In this document: piece after piece, positions 1-8,754 of the stretch
How positions within the stretch are numbered: position 1 is the stretch's first letter
Layout: each line of letters opens with the position of its first letter
Source of the DNA: Sinorhizobium shofinae
GTDB lineage: Bacteria > Pseudomonadota > Alphaproteobacteria > Rhizobiales > Rhizobiaceae
Reading direction: 5' to 3'
DNA length: 32,331 nt
Assembly (NCBI GenBank): GCA_001704765.1
Contig: MBFK01000175.1
Coordinates: forward strand, 1-32,331
Translations under genes and position numbers: made by a program
Notes under the pieces: generated by a model
The model's input: only the letters and a program-made list of their open reading frames with translations
What the model was told of the DNA's origin: nothing
The model's database searches: none

Positions 1-158
1 CCGCCCAGCCAGCATCTTGAATCACAAAACCGACCTGCCGGGAATCCCATCAGATTCAGTCAAGCAATGAAACGCTCTAGCGTCGGCGTGCGATGGAGAC
101 TGCGGTTCGTCAGTTGGTGCTTGGGAAGTAGTCCATGACGGCCGAACGCGGGAGCCCA
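1..158. other. Left edge, no gene seen
   Basis: This stretch lies downstream of the last gene of the minus-strand operon. I see no convincing coding frame, tRNA or strong terminator hairpin in it. Confidence 0.4.
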
Positions 159-821
159 TCAATTGGCGGTTCGCGCGATGTAGGTTCCGTTGACCCAGCC
201 TTGTCGTCCGCTTGAGATCTCACGGACATGCAGCCAGCCGTTCTCCTCTTCGAGGATCGACACGACCGCGCCCGTCGCCAGAGTGTCGACCAGCAGGTAG
301 TTCGCTGCAGGGCCTTCACGCATATTCAGATTGGTGGTGGTAAGCCCCGCACCCAATGTCGAAGATCCGGTATCGAGCGGGGTTTGCGATCCCAGGTCGA
401 AGACTTTGGGGTCCGATTGGATTTCCCGGGTCTGCAGAGACGGCAAGGGGATCTCAGGAGCTGGCTGTTCGATTGAAACGGGCGTCCGGACAGCGGGCGA
501 AGCGAGCGCGATGCGCGCAGCCATGTCGAAAGACGATTTGAACTCAGCGTCGATATCTCTGAATTCTTGCACGCTCGTCGGCTGGGTGCTTGCCGGCTGG
601 TTGGCGACAACTTTCTCTGCGCCGCCGCTCGTGGCCGTAGGTGCGGTGGACGGGTTCTGCGTCTCGTTCGTGGTTCTGGTCGACGGCAAGCTCGGTTCTC
701 GATAGGTGACCTCGAAGTCCGGCGTCGCGCCGCGTTTGGTCTTTGCCGACATGTTTGCCAGCACCGTCGCGGTGACAGTCATCCCCACAATGATCCAGAG
801 ATTCCGGTAGGAGACGGCCAT
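159..821 (-). CDS. Membrane-anchored bacterial SH3 domain protein
   Basis: This is a 220-residue protein with one N-terminal membrane segment (about residues 6-24, LWIIVGMTVTATVLA), a long Pro/Ser/Thr-rich linker and a C-terminal bacterial SH3 domain (about 159-218, with the signatures NLNMREGP and GWLHVRE and a closing GWVNGTYI). SH3b domains of this kind usually bind cell-wall peptides, so the protein is probably anchored in the inner membrane and reaches peptidoglycan. It is the last gene of the operon. Its ATG overlaps the kinase stop codon (TGATG); a GTG one codon earlier is an alternative start. The operon's first gene also ends in an SH3 domain, so both ends of the operon encode wall-reaching proteins. 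The exact role is unknown. Confidence 0.85.
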   Translation of the reverse strand: MAVSYRNLWIIVGMTVTATVLANMSAKTKRGATPDFEVTYREPSLPSTRTTNETQNPSTAPTATSGGAEKVVANQPASTQPTSVQEFRDIDAEFKSSFDMAARIALASPAVRTPVSIEQPAPEIPLPSLQTREIQSDPKVFDLGSQTPLDTGSSTLGAGLTTTNLNMREGPAANYLLVDTLATGAVVSILEEENGWLHVREISSGRQGWVNGTYIARTAN

Positions 822-2737
822 CACGCCGTCCCCATGTCGAGTTCGAGCTGCTTCAGCCGTCGATACGCTTCGACGAGCTCTTGCGGTGGCGACGTCACAA
901 GCGCGCGGGCTTCATCTGCCAGGCGGCGAAGCTCGTCGGGCGCTCGATTAAGCTCCTTTTCGAGTTCGGCGCGCTTTCTGCCGATCTCGACCTTGATTTG
1001 TTGAATGGCCTGCGGATCCGTCGGCACGGAGTTGTTGAAGACGAACTTGCGCTCCACCGAGCGCGCCCACGTTACAAGTTCCGCAGCGAGCGATGGGCCG
1101 AAGCCCGGAACATTCGTGATCGGGCGCTGCATGACATCCCACGCATCTTCGAACCCGAAGGAGGCCAGGGTCGCCTTGCGGCCAGCTCCGACCCGAGGGA
1201 TTTTCGCGCGCTCGATCAAATGCGACTCCATATGCTTCTGCATCTGGAGTTGACGCTTCTTTTGCTCGAGCGCGTGCAGTTTCGTCTGCTCTTGCGCCGG
1301 CAGCTCCGCATGAGAGGCAGCCAATCGGAGATAATGAGTCCTGCTTACATCGAATCTCGTTGATCCAGCCCGAGCCATCCAATCCTTGCGCTGCGTGTCC
1401 CACGCAGACTTGGCGCTTGCATGTTCGGACGCAAACATTGGCTCGAGATCCAGGGACCTGAGGGTCATGAAGCCGGCGCCTGCCATGAGGGCGGCACCCC
1501 AGAACCCCTGGATGGCGGTCATCAGATAGACGCCGATCGCCATCGCCGCGAGACCAGCCAGCACCGTGACCGTTCTCACGGATCGAGCTTGCTGGCCGTC
1601 GGTCGAGACGGTCAGGCTCAAGAGGGGCTCGACCAACTTTTCGGGCTCGGGAGGCGAAGGCGGGGCGGGTATACCGCGGATGGCATTGAGCAGTTTGCCG
1701 ATGTCCACGACCGGGGCCGTCGGTGAATACTGCGCCACGAATAAGGAACGGCCCATCGACCGCTCGATCGAGCACCAAGGACAGGTGGAAAGGCTGCCTG
1801 CGTATGAATGCGCGCGATCGGAAGGGCAGGTTTTGAGGCTGGACTGGACCGCTGTCAGCAGCTTCACCCATTCCGAGGCGAGGGGACGGCCGTTGCTCTG
1901 TTTGGAAGGCAGGCGGAAGGCTGTTTCGAATGCTCTGCCTAGTTCCTTCCCATAGTCCTCGAGCATCGGGACGTAAGGTGGCGGTTCCATTAAGGTTTCC
2001 GCGCGACGGTCGCTATAGGCGAACCGTCCCTCTCCAATGGCTTTCCGGATATCCATATCCCCCTTGCCACGATACCGTCCGGCGAACGGATGGCGACCGA
2101 GGAACAGCAACTGGAAAAGCAGGACTGCGAGCCCGAAGTTGTCATGATTGGGCATGCGGTCAGTTCTGTCGAGCGAGAGGCCCTGAAGCTCCGGCGGAGT
2201 ATATTCGGGAACCCCCACCAGGCAGCGGTAGACCTGCGAGTTCGAACGGAACTGGAATGAGTCGCTATCGATGAGCGTGACGAGTGCCTTGTCCGACACG
2301 AGTACGCCTGAGTGGTTGATGTCGCCGATCACACAACCCGCCGCGTGCACGCTGGCGATGGCGCAGGCGAGGTTGAGCGCGGCTCTGACGAGGAACTTCG
2401 CGTCCGCAGTTGGAAACTCGGTCTTCCTGCTGGCAGGGCCGTAAAGATCATGAACGCTTTTGAAGCCGTTCACCTTCTTCATAGTGAATCCCAGGAATTC
2501 GCCGCTTTGCGATTTCAAGGTGTCTATCGGAAACGCCACGAACGACGAGCTCGTGTGCAGGCGGGCCGAAACCATCGCTTCGACCTTTTCTCGTCGTGCT
2601 CCAGCCTTGCCGCGTAGATAGATTTTCGCGACTAGATCGGGAGCCTCGACGATATGATGGACGGCACCCTCGCCACCTTTTGCGATGAGGTTGCCCAGCG
2701 TCAGGCGCCGGCCATCTGAAGAGATGACGGGAGTCAT
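821..2737 (-). CDS. TerY-P triad kinase, YegI-like, with TM segments and helix-hairpin-helix
   Basis: This 638-residue protein starts with a Ser/Thr kinase-like domain: glycine loop KGGEGAV (20-26), lysine K38, a catalytic loop reading IGDINHSGVLV (D139, N141) and DSD (157-159) in place of DFG. Next come a probable zinc knuckle (C304, H310, C319, C322), a hydrophobic two-segment membrane region (about 389-430), a helical stretch, and a double helix-hairpin-helix region (about 513-562, RVGAGRKATL and NVPGFGPSLA). Kinase plus HhH fusions form the third member of the TerY-P triad of vWA, PP2C and kinase. The start overlaps the PP2C stop (ATGA). The kinase keeps its Lys and both Asp residues, so activity is plausible. 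Substrates are unknown; the vWA protein or the envelope proteins of the operon are candidates. Confidence 0.9.
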   Translation of the reverse strand: MTPVISSDGRRLTLGNLIAKGGEGAVHHIVEAPDLVAKIYLRGKAGARREKVEAMVSARLHTSSSFVAFPIDTLKSQSGEFLGFTMKKVNGFKSVHDLYGPASRKTEFPTADAKFLVRAALNLACAIASVHAAGCVIGDINHSGVLVSDKALVTLIDSDSFQFRSNSQVYRCLVGVPEYTPPELQGLSLDRTDRMPNHDNFGLAVLLFQLLFLGRHPFAGRYRGKGDMDIRKAIGEGRFAYSDRRAETLMEPPPYVPMLEDYGKELGRAFETAFRLPSKQSNGRPLASEWVKLLTAVQSSLKTCPSDRAHSYAGSLSTCPWCSIERSMGRSLFVAQYSPTAPVVDIGKLLNAIRGIPAPPSPPEPEKLVEPLLSLTVSTDGQQARSVRTVTVLAGLAAMAIGVYLMTAIQGFWGAALMAGAGFMTLRSLDLEPMFASEHASAKSAWDTQRKDWMARAGSTRFDVSRTHYLRLAASHAELPAQEQTKLHALEQKKRQLQMQKHMESHLIERAKIPRVGAGRKATLASFGFEDAWDVMQRPITNVPGFGPSLAAELVTWARSVERKFVFNNSVPTDPQAIQQIKVEIGRKRAELEKELNRAPDELRRLADEARALVTSPPQELVEAYRRLKQLELDMGTA

Positions 2738-3504
2738 GTCCGCACGCCGAGAATGAGCGACTTGTCGTCATCCGTGCGCTCGCAAACGGCAGCACTGTCG
2801 AGGTAGTCCTTCAGCGCCGCGGACAGATGCTTGTCAGGGCCGGCGACATCCGAATTCCTCAAGGGGGCCAGCATGCGGTTGAAAAACGGCGCATGAGCCG
2901 ATCGCGTCGCTTGTTCGAGGACAAGACGTTCGATCCCGTCTGAGAACAATGCGAATTCCTGGATAGCCTCGTCCATGCGGAGATAGCTGAGTTTTGGTTG
3001 CGGGTCGTCGGTCACAAACGCCGTCGTCGACGCGTACTCGCCATGGTACGGCCACGAAGGCACCTCCCATTCCTCGGACCCCGGCTTCCTCCACACCACC
3101 GCACCGTCGCCGATGTGGACCACGATCGAGGTTTCCGGTCCGGCGAGAACCGCCACCAACGTCGATGCGAAGTCGCGCGGCCGCAACGCCAGGGAGTTAG
3201 CCTTGGCGTTTATGGTCTCGCGGGCTTCGTCGAGCCAGTCCCAGACGTCTTCTTCGACCAGGTCTTCGAGCGGCTTCGCAATCAAGAACTCGCGGCACGC
3301 TCGAAGGAACGAAAGACACACGAGCTTGGATCCGGTCTCCGCGTGCGACGCGCTTCCGGCCCCATCCGACACTACCGCGGCCATTATCTGACCTTCGGGC
3401 CGGATGAAGAGCTCCGCGCGCGCGAAGTCCTGGCACGCGGTCTCGGTCCTCAGATGCGAGGTACCGATGGAGCGCGCACCTGCCCATCGCCAACCGATGG
3501 TCAT
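2734..3504 (-). CDS. PP2C-family protein phosphatase (TerY-P triad)
   Basis: This 256-residue protein is a PP2C-type metal-dependent Ser/Thr phosphatase. Visible motifs are VVSDGAGSA (D47, G48), FASTLVAVL (112-120), HIGDGAVV (130-137), FSDGIERL (187-194) and TDDDKSLI (244-251), which supply the metal-binding aspartates. There is no signal peptide or membrane segment, so it acts in the cytoplasm. It sits between the vWA and kinase genes and presumably reverses the kinase reaction. The chosen ATG at 3504 forms an ATGA overlap with the vWA stop; an in-frame ATG at 3519 would add five residues. Its length is typical of the short YegK-like phosphatases. Confidence 0.9.
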   Translation of the reverse strand: MTIGWRWAGARSIGTSHLRTETACQDFARAELFIRPEGQIMAAVVSDGAGSASHAETGSKLVCLSFLRACREFLIAKPLEDLVEEDVWDWLDEARETINAKANSLALRPRDFASTLVAVLAGPETSIVVHIGDGAVVWRKPGSEEWEVPSWPYHGEYASTTAFVTDDPQPKLSYLRMDEAIQEFALFSDGIERLVLEQATRSAHAPFFNRMLAPLRNSDVAGPDKHLSAALKDYLDSAAVCERTDDDKSLILGVRT

Positions 3505-4181
3505 GTAATCAATGCCCAACCGTCGGGAGCGGCCGGGTTGGCGAGCGGCACGGCGTCCTCCGGATTCGAATGCGACACGGAACCCAGAGAACTTGAAAGC
3601 CAGGAAAACAGATCCCGGAAACGCAGTTCCTTCAGAGCCAACGGCTTGCGAACCGAAATCTGCGACAGCACTTCCATGTTGGCGCCCTGCACGCCGACGG
3701 CAAAGAACGAGAATGCCTTCTCGCCTTCGCCAACTTTCACCGCAGTCGCTGCCTCATGCCAGGAGTCCGTGGGGGCGCCGTCGGTGATGAGGAACACCCA
3801 AGGCCGGTAGTACGAGATGCCGTTCTGCTTGTAGGTGTCCTTTCTCTTCCGCAGCATCTCCAGTCCGGTTTCGATCGCGCGCCCCATCGGAGTGTCGCCC
3901 TGTGACGAAAGCTCCGGCGGGTTCCACTGGTGAATGCCCTCGAAGTCGTTGACGACGCTGACGGGTCCGAACGTAACGATGCCTACTTCAACCCGCTTGG
4001 CCGCCAGGGAGTCCGCGTAAAGTTCGTCCCTGAACTGGACGAGTCCTTCGTTCAACTCTTTCAGGGGATCCCCTCGCATTGAGCCGGAGACGTCGAGAAG
4101 CAGGAGGCAGGGACAGCGCGGTTCCGGATTGTCGACGAATTCGGCGCCACCGAAGGGTTGCTGTTCAAATGGGTTGGTCAT
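3501..4181 (-). CDS. TerY-like vWA domain protein
   Basis: This 226-residue protein is almost entirely a von Willebrand A domain. The metal-ion-dependent adhesion site is intact: DVSGS (30-34), T97 in GDTPMG, and D134 in ITDGAPTD. It resembles TerY/YegL of the TerY-P triad, where the vWA protein is thought to act as metal-dependent scaffold or phosphorylation target for the adjacent phosphatase and kinase. I chose ATG 4181 because a GGAG ribosome site lies 9 nt upstream and the vWA fold begins soon after it. The frame stays open to 4250, but that would run into hxsA. The gene lies 34 nt after hxsA, the widest gap in this part of the operon, and overlaps the PP2C gene by ATGA. Confidence 0.92.
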   Translation of the reverse strand: MTNPFEQQPFGGAEFVDNPEPRCPCLLLLDVSGSMRGDPLKELNEGLVQFRDELYADSLAAKRVEVGIVTFGPVSVVNDFEGIHQWNPPELSSQGDTPMGRAIETGLEMLRKRKDTYKQNGISYYRPWVFLITDGAPTDSWHEAATAVKVGEGEKAFSFFAVGVQGANMEVLSQISVRKPLALKELRFRDLFSWLSSSLGSVSHSNPEDAVPLANPAAPDGWALIT

Positions 4182-4215
4182 GGTGTCAGACTCCAGATTT
4201 CGTTGGATTTGTTGA

Positions 4216-4848
4216 TCAGTTCGCGGCGATGCCAAAGATGTTGAGGACATCCGGCGTGATGGTTCCGGTGACCTTCAGGTTGTAGTCGGTCTGCATCGCG
4301 ACGAGCGCCTTCTTGCAGGCAGGGCCGACCTGTCCGTCGATCAGGCCTTCGTAGTATCCATAGGCCGTCAGCGCGGTCTGCACCTGCATGACGATGCGCT
4401 TGAACTTCGCTGTGTTGCCCGGAAGGGTTTTGAGCGGGGCATCCGCCGCCGGATCCGACGTAAGCGGATAGACGGGAGTTGCGGAAACCGAAGGCTGGGC
4501 CGAAACGGAACTGGAGGGAGCCGAGTAGACGGTGGAGGGAGCCGAATACTCGGTGGAAGGCGCTGTGTAGACGGTGGAGGGCGAAGAGTAGACCGTCGAA
4601 CTGGATCGTTTGTAGTTGTATCCGCCACCGCTGCTTGAACGATGGCTGGAATGGGAGCTGTGAGAGCGGTGCGAACTGTGCGAACGGTGTCCCGCAAGCG
4701 TGAAAACGTGCTTCAGCCTGAGGCGCTCCAGCACCGAATTTCCCGGATCCTTCTTGGATACGAATTCACCGACCGGCATCGCATCGGATTTCGATGGCAA
4801 AAACCCCGCCACAAGAAGCGACGGGATCACAAACAGTCTAGATTTCAT
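4216..4848 (-). CDS. hxsA: His-Xaa-Ser repeat protein HxsA
   Basis: This 210-residue protein has an N-terminal signal peptide (VIPSLLVAGFLPSKSDA) and then six consecutive His-Xaa-Ser triplets at residues 54-71 (H54, H57, H60, H63, H66, H69). Four seven-residue repeats of type STVYSAP follow (about 84-112), then a C-terminal PG_binding_1-like domain (about 148-207, with YGYYEGLIDGQVG). This matches HxsA, the presumed substrate of the radical SAM enzymes HxsB and HxsC. The wall-binding domain places the modified repeat in the periplasm. The start overlaps the hxsC stop (ATGA). The chemistry installed on the repeats is not known; metal binding by the clustered histidines is an inference. Confidence 0.9.
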   Translation of the reverse strand: MKSRLFVIPSLLVAGFLPSKSDAMPVGEFVSKKDPGNSVLERLRLKHVFTLAGHRSHSSHRSHSSHSSHRSSSGGGYNYKRSSSTVYSSPSTVYTAPSTEYSAPSTVYSAPSSSVSAQPSVSATPVYPLTSDPAADAPLKTLPGNTAKFKRIVMQVQTALTAYGYYEGLIDGQVGPACKKALVAMQTDYNLKVTGTITPDVLNIFGIAAN

Positions 4849-5930
4849 AATGGCCCCAGAGACGCGAACCCCTCGGGCGCACTATACCATTCAAAGAAAC
4901 CACCACAAGTTTTCTGGGCGCGACAATTCAAGCAGAAGTCTAGATATTTTCGCTTCCAGTCAGATATGGTTGAGGGCGCATATTCCCGGTAGGCGGGCGG
5001 TACCGAGCAGAGCGGAAAATTATAGAGCGCCGCCTTGAGGCCACGGGCCGTCGCGACATCGATTGCCCGAGCGATCTGCTCGAATTCAGTGGAGGTGTCC
5101 TGGAACGTCTCTCTCCAGTTCATGCGGGCGTACCCGATCCGCTCCAGTTGCATGATGGCCCAGATCGTCAGGAAGCTGAGGCGGGTGGACACATAGTCCG
5201 CCAGAGCAGGCAGATCTTGCCAGTTCTGTTGCATGACCACCGAGCGAAGCTCCAGCGACGCCCCTGCGCGCATCAACAGAGCCAATCCACGTTCCAGGTT
5301 GGCAAATGCCCCGGACTTGCCGACGATACGGTCATGGTTTTCGGGCGTGGCCGAATAGAGCGGCACGCCCCACAGGATTCGTTCGTGGTCCAGGCGTTGA
5401 AGCATGTCCAGATCAGCCGTCGAAAGGTGCTGCGCGTTCGTCAGGATGTGAAATCCGACGTCGGGTCGCCGGGATTTCACGTCCTCGAGCATGCGGAAGA
5501 GCCGATCTTTGTGAAGCAATGGCTCGCCGCCCGAGATTCCGATCATCGCGCCCTGTGGGGCGAGTGAGGCCGCAAGGGCGAATTGCTCGAATAGATCCGT
5601 GTGGTACTTCTTCGGCGGCTGGGAGCACATGACGCAGAGCTGGTCGCATTGCTCGGTTACCAGAAGCGTATTGTGCTTCGACCCCGCGCGGATAAGGCGA
5701 TGCGCGGTGGTTGTGCCCGGCAGCATCATCAAGACGTCGCCGTCCAGGGTGTCATTGGCGCCGTAGACGGCGAACGAGAAGCCGTTGAGTTCGTATTCGC
5801 GACGGTCGCCCTCTACTTCTGTCAGGATCGCGTCACTATCGGACTGCGCAGGCGATCCGGCCGCCTGCAACCGGACAATCAACGGTTCGTCAATCGGCAA
5901 CGGATCGACCTTTATGCGCAGGTCGATCAT
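4845..5930 (-). CDS. hxsC: His-Xaa-Ser system radical SAM maturase HxsC
   Basis: This 361-residue radical SAM enzyme has the cluster motif at C95-DQL-C99-VM-C102 (TEQCDQLCVMC), a GGEPLLH motif typical of SAM binding, and C-terminal cysteines (CLNCRAQKTCGG) that may bind an auxiliary cluster. The motif lies unusually far from the N terminus, as in HxsC, leaving about 90 residues of leader domain. I chose ATG 5930 because it overlaps the hxsB stop as ATGA; the frame remains open to 6134 but that extension lies inside hxsB. HxsC and HxsB together are thought to modify the His-Xaa-Ser repeats of HxsA, which is encoded immediately downstream. Confidence 0.92.
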   Translation of the reverse strand: MIDLRIKVDPLPIDEPLIVRLQAAGSPAQSDSDAILTEVEGDRREYELNGFSFAVYGANDTLDGDVLMMLPGTTTAHRLIRAGSKHNTLLVTEQCDQLCVMCSQPPKKYHTDLFEQFALAASLAPQGAMIGISGGEPLLHKDRLFRMLEDVKSRRPDVGFHILTNAQHLSTADLDMLQRLDHERILWGVPLYSATPENHDRIVGKSGAFANLERGLALLMRAGASLELRSVVMQQNWQDLPALADYVSTRLSFLTIWAIMQLERIGYARMNWRETFQDTSTEFEQIARAIDVATARGLKAALYNFPLCSVPPAYREYAPSTISDWKRKYLDFCLNCRAQKTCGGFFEWYSAPEGFASLGPL

Positions 5931-7336
5931 CGGTGCACCTTCGCGAGCAAAGGATCGAAGCGCGGAGCACCTGACCAGAGGGCCAGTGTCTTCTGGATCT
6001 TGGGATCGTCGGAATAGATCATCGCGAATATCCTGTCGAAGATCGACATATGGCGCTGACAGAAGTCGGTCAGATGTTTCGGGAGATCGATCCGGCCATA
6101 TCGGGAAATGTCGTCGACGAGATCGACGCCGCAAAACGCCTGATAGGGACAGTGCACGCAGTCCGGATGGAAGTTGTTTAGGGCCTCCACATTCAAGCTG
6201 TCGATCGTCTCCGGCGAGACGCCTGTAGAGACATCGCCCATCGAAAGGTCAAACTGGCCGACGCGGGTCACCATGCGCGCCTCGTCCGTCGGGTATATCT
6301 TTCCGTCGTAGTCGATCACGAGGTAGCTGAGGCCGACGATGTTGGGGTTGCGCAGATCCACATGACCGTTGTGGCCGGATCGGAGCACTCGCCGCAGACA
6401 GTGGACGAAGTAGTATTCCTCGACGGCAACCTCCGAGGACCAGTTGTGCTCGATGAGCGCATCGATGAACGAGGCATGATAGGCATTCCAAGCGGCAGCG
6501 CTCGTGCGTGCGTCGAACTTTTTCCTGGCAAAGCCCTGGTGGTTTACGGGACGCAGGTAGATCGATCGAATCCCATAGCTGAGATAGGTGTCGATGACCT
6601 CATGAGGCGTTGGCGCACGGTGCGGATCGAGTGTTGGCAGGGCTGAGATCTTTTCCGGTCCCAGATGGCTCACGGCAAACTCAAGGTTTGCGAAGAATCG
6701 GTCGGTTCCTCGGTCGGTCACCGTCCGCTGCTTTTGATGGGTGATCCGGTTGCCGTCCAAGGACGTGCTGACGAAGATGTCCGGCTCCGCGAGCAGGTCC
6801 CAGGCAGGGGCATCGACCTCCTGCAGGTTCGTGCAGATCACGATTTCGCACGCTTCGAACCGCTGCCTGCAGAAGTCCCGGACCTTCGTTATGATATCGA
6901 GGCGCAGGAGTGGCTCGCCGCCCTGGAACTCGACTTTGATTTTCTTCGCAGACAGGCTGTCTAGGAACTTGATCACCGCTTCCAGTGTCACGTCGTTCCA
7001 GTCGAAGCCGGGCGTGGTTTCGTTGACACGCGAAACCTGGCAGTAGCCGCAGGCCAGATTGCATCTGAGAGTAGGCACCAGGATGACGTAATCCAGTTCC
7101 CGCGGAAGATAGAGCCTTTCCGCAAAACGGTGCTCGAACCCGGAAAACGCGAGGTCGCCAACGGAGTTGTATGCATGACCGTTGGCGGTCAAGAAGGCGC
7201 GGTCGCTCGATGTCAATTGACCGCATGCGTAGCGGTGTAGGAAGGCATGGTCCGACTTGAAGTATCCGCCCGCGTCGTCTGCAAAAATCAGCAGCTCGTC
7301 GGTATGGGGTCGAAATTTAAGAGGAACGACCGGCAA
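5927..7336 (-). CDS. hxsB: His-Xaa-Ser system radical SAM maturase HxsB
   Basis: This 469-residue radical SAM protein carries C92-NLA-C96-GY-C99 (LRCNLACGYC), the motif EFQGGEPLLR and a SPASM-like C-terminal region (DCVHCPYQAFCGVD plus a later DFCQRH) that can hold auxiliary iron-sulfur clusters. This is the layout of peptide-modifying enzymes such as anSME relatives and fits HxsB. The start is TTG at 7336 with a GGAG ribosome site 9 nt upstream; the gene overlaps hxsD by 20 bp and hxsC by ATGA. The pairing of two different radical SAM proteins with one small repeat substrate is the hallmark of the Hxs system. Confidence 0.92.
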   Translation of the reverse strand: MPVVPLKFRPHTDELLIFADDAGGYFKSDHAFLHRYACGQLTSSDRAFLTANGHAYNSVGDLAFSGFEHRFAERLYLPRELDYVILVPTLRCNLACGYCQVSRVNETTPGFDWNDVTLEAVIKFLDSLSAKKIKVEFQGGEPLLRLDIITKVRDFCRQRFEACEIVICTNLQEVDAPAWDLLAEPDIFVSTSLDGNRITHQKQRTVTDRGTDRFFANLEFAVSHLGPEKISALPTLDPHRAPTPHEVIDTYLSYGIRSIYLRPVNHQGFARKKFDARTSAAAWNAYHASFIDALIEHNWSSEVAVEEYYFVHCLRRVLRSGHNGHVDLRNPNIVGLSYLVIDYDGKIYPTDEARMVTRVGQFDLSMGDVSTGVSPETIDSLNVEALNNFHPDCVHCPYQAFCGVDLVDDISRYGRIDLPKHLTDFCQRHMSIFDRIFAMIYSDDPKIQKTLALWSGAPRFDPLLAKVHR

Positions 7337-7592
7337 ATCCCGTCACTCCTTCAATCAGCATCGTCCGAAGCGGCAGCGTTTCGCTGTAGATTTTCTGTCG
7401 GTAGAGACAGAACATAAGATCCTGAACCAGTCCGGCCATCTGGTCGCTTGACGCTGTGAGCGTCACCGACTGGTCGTCTGTGTGCAGGTGCGCCTCGGGA
7501 TGGAGATAACGGAACCGGACGATGGCGTCCGCTAACCAGGGATGCAGTTCTGGCTCGATGGTCAAGATTCTCTCGGTTTCTGCACTCGGCAT
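7317..7592 (-). CDS. hxsD: His-Xaa-Ser system protein HxsD
   Basis: This is a small cytosolic protein of 91 residues directly before hxsB, the position and size expected for HxsD. No catalytic motif is visible. Residues such as LYRQKIYSETLPLRTMLIEG are compatible with an alpha/beta recognition domain for the precursor peptide, but that role is inferred. I chose ATG 7592 because a GGAAAGG ribosome site lies upstream and the preceding gene ends only 19 nt away; the longer frame to 7700 would overlap that gene and looks non-coding. The assignment rests on synteny more than on residues. Confidence 0.8.
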   Translation of the reverse strand: MPSAETERILTIEPELHPWLADAIVRFRYLHPEAHLHTDDQSVTLTASSDQMAGLVQDLMFCLYRQKIYSETLPLRTMLIEGVTGFAGRSS

Positions 7593-7611
7593 TCGGTGCG
7601 CGCCTTTCCGT

Positions 7612-8754
7612 TCAGTTCTGAAGATTTTGGGCGATCGAGTTATAGCAGGACTCGGTGGGCCCGATCTCGTGCTCGAGCAGCGAGACCCATTCGCCATCAT
7701 CCAAGGTCAAGAACTGCATGTGGCATGTGCGAGCCTCTCCCCGTGCCGATTGGGTGATCAAGAGTCGGCTGTCGATCTGGTATTGGAGGTCAAGGTAAAG
7801 GGCGGCCTCGTCATCGACGGGAATACGGGTGACCTCTCCTGTCCTGACACTCGCGGCAAAGGCGATCGAGCATCCGGTGCCGCAGCCGACCGGGATTACC
7901 GCATATTCGCCGGCGAAAGTCGGGCCGGCTGCCATGCCTTCCGAGATCCGGGTTTGGAAGTTCCGTGCCGAGGCATCCGTAAAGTACGGTGCGTTGATAG
8001 GTCCGTTGTACATCCTATGGACGGGGAGTTGTGATGGGGAGACGCGCGCCAACGAGATCTGTCGGCCGCCGTTCGCCGCCGCAATGGCATTCTCCCAGGC
8101 CACGGGCGTATAGCCCACGTCGTAGACGAGATCGTCTCCTCGAGTGAGCTTCAGGTAGTCGGCGTCCGCGATGACGGTGGACTCGAGTGTGGCCACGGTC
8201 TCGACGTGCGAATACATATCGTCGCCGAACCGCTGCTTCAGGTCAGTCAGCGATGCGGGGGAGACCTTGGAGGTGAAAGAGACGACAATGTTTGTTCCGC
8301 TTATCTCGTAGGAGCTCACGATGGCGACGCCGCCATCTGCAGTCGCGGCCGCAGGGAGGACGTTGCCGAACAAGAGCCCTTTGCTCCCGAAGCGGTAACG
8401 GATATCAGACAGACTGGTCTGGCCGAATTTAAAGTTGCCGAACTGTCCGGATGCTCCGGGTACGGTCCGGGGACGCGCAACTTCGATCTGGACGACCTTC
8501 TGCGATGCATCCTGATATGTGGCCGCCAACTTTACGCCGCCCGGAGTGGAGAGCTCCACGGTGGTGTGACCGTCCATTGGGGTGTTTAGAGAAACCCGCT
8601 GACCAGATCCCAAGGCCGAGCGATCTTCGCCTACGGTGTGTCCCGCGATGGTTTGAGCGCGGGCTCGCGATGGCTCGCCGCCCACAATCGCCAAGAGCGA
8701 CAGAGCCAGGATTGTAGCGCCAACGCTAGTCGATCGGCAGGTATTCAGTATCAT
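7612..8754 (-). CDS. Secreted protein of unknown function in the hxs operon
   Basis: This 380-residue protein begins with a signal peptide (about residues 1-33, ATILALSLLAIVGG then ARAQT). I do not recognise the first two thirds. The C-terminal third has a GCGTGC motif in AVIPVGCGTGCSIAFAA, reminiscent of a broad group of secreted proteins in which a Gly-Cys pair precedes a statement of the type 'RTGxV'. The two cysteines could form a disulfide. ATG 8754 is preferred over TTG 8763 or GTG 8760. It lies 19 nt before hxsD and probably belongs to the same envelope system, perhaps as a periplasmic partner of HxsA. Confidence 0.75.
   Translation of the reverse strand: MILNTCRSTSVGATILALSLLAIVGGEPSRARAQTIAGHTVGEDRSALGSGQRVSLNTPMDGHTTVELSTPGGVKLAATYQDASQKVVQIEVARPRTVPGASGQFGNFKFGQTSLSDIRYRFGSKGLLFGNVLPAAATADGGVAIVSSYEISGTNIVVSFTSKVSPASLTDLKQRFGDDMYSHVETVATLESTVIADADYLKLTRGDDLVYDVGYTPVAWENAIAAANGGRQISLARVSPSQLPVHRMYNGPINAPYFTDASARNFQTRISEGMAAGPTFAGEYAVIPVGCGTGCSIAFAASVRTGEVTRIPVDDEAALYLDLQYQIDSRLLITQSARGEARTCHMQFLTLDDGEWVSLLEHEIGPTESCYNSIAQNLQN

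Noticed and set aside
948..1871. 307-codon open frame overlapping the kinase gene on the same strand
   Set aside because: Composition is rich in Arg, Gly and Ala without domain pattern; the kinase frame has clear motifs throughout.
2998..3810. 270-codon open frame opposite the PP2C and vWA genes
   Set aside because: It is an antisense shadow in GC-rich DNA; the opposite strand has intact catalytic motifs.
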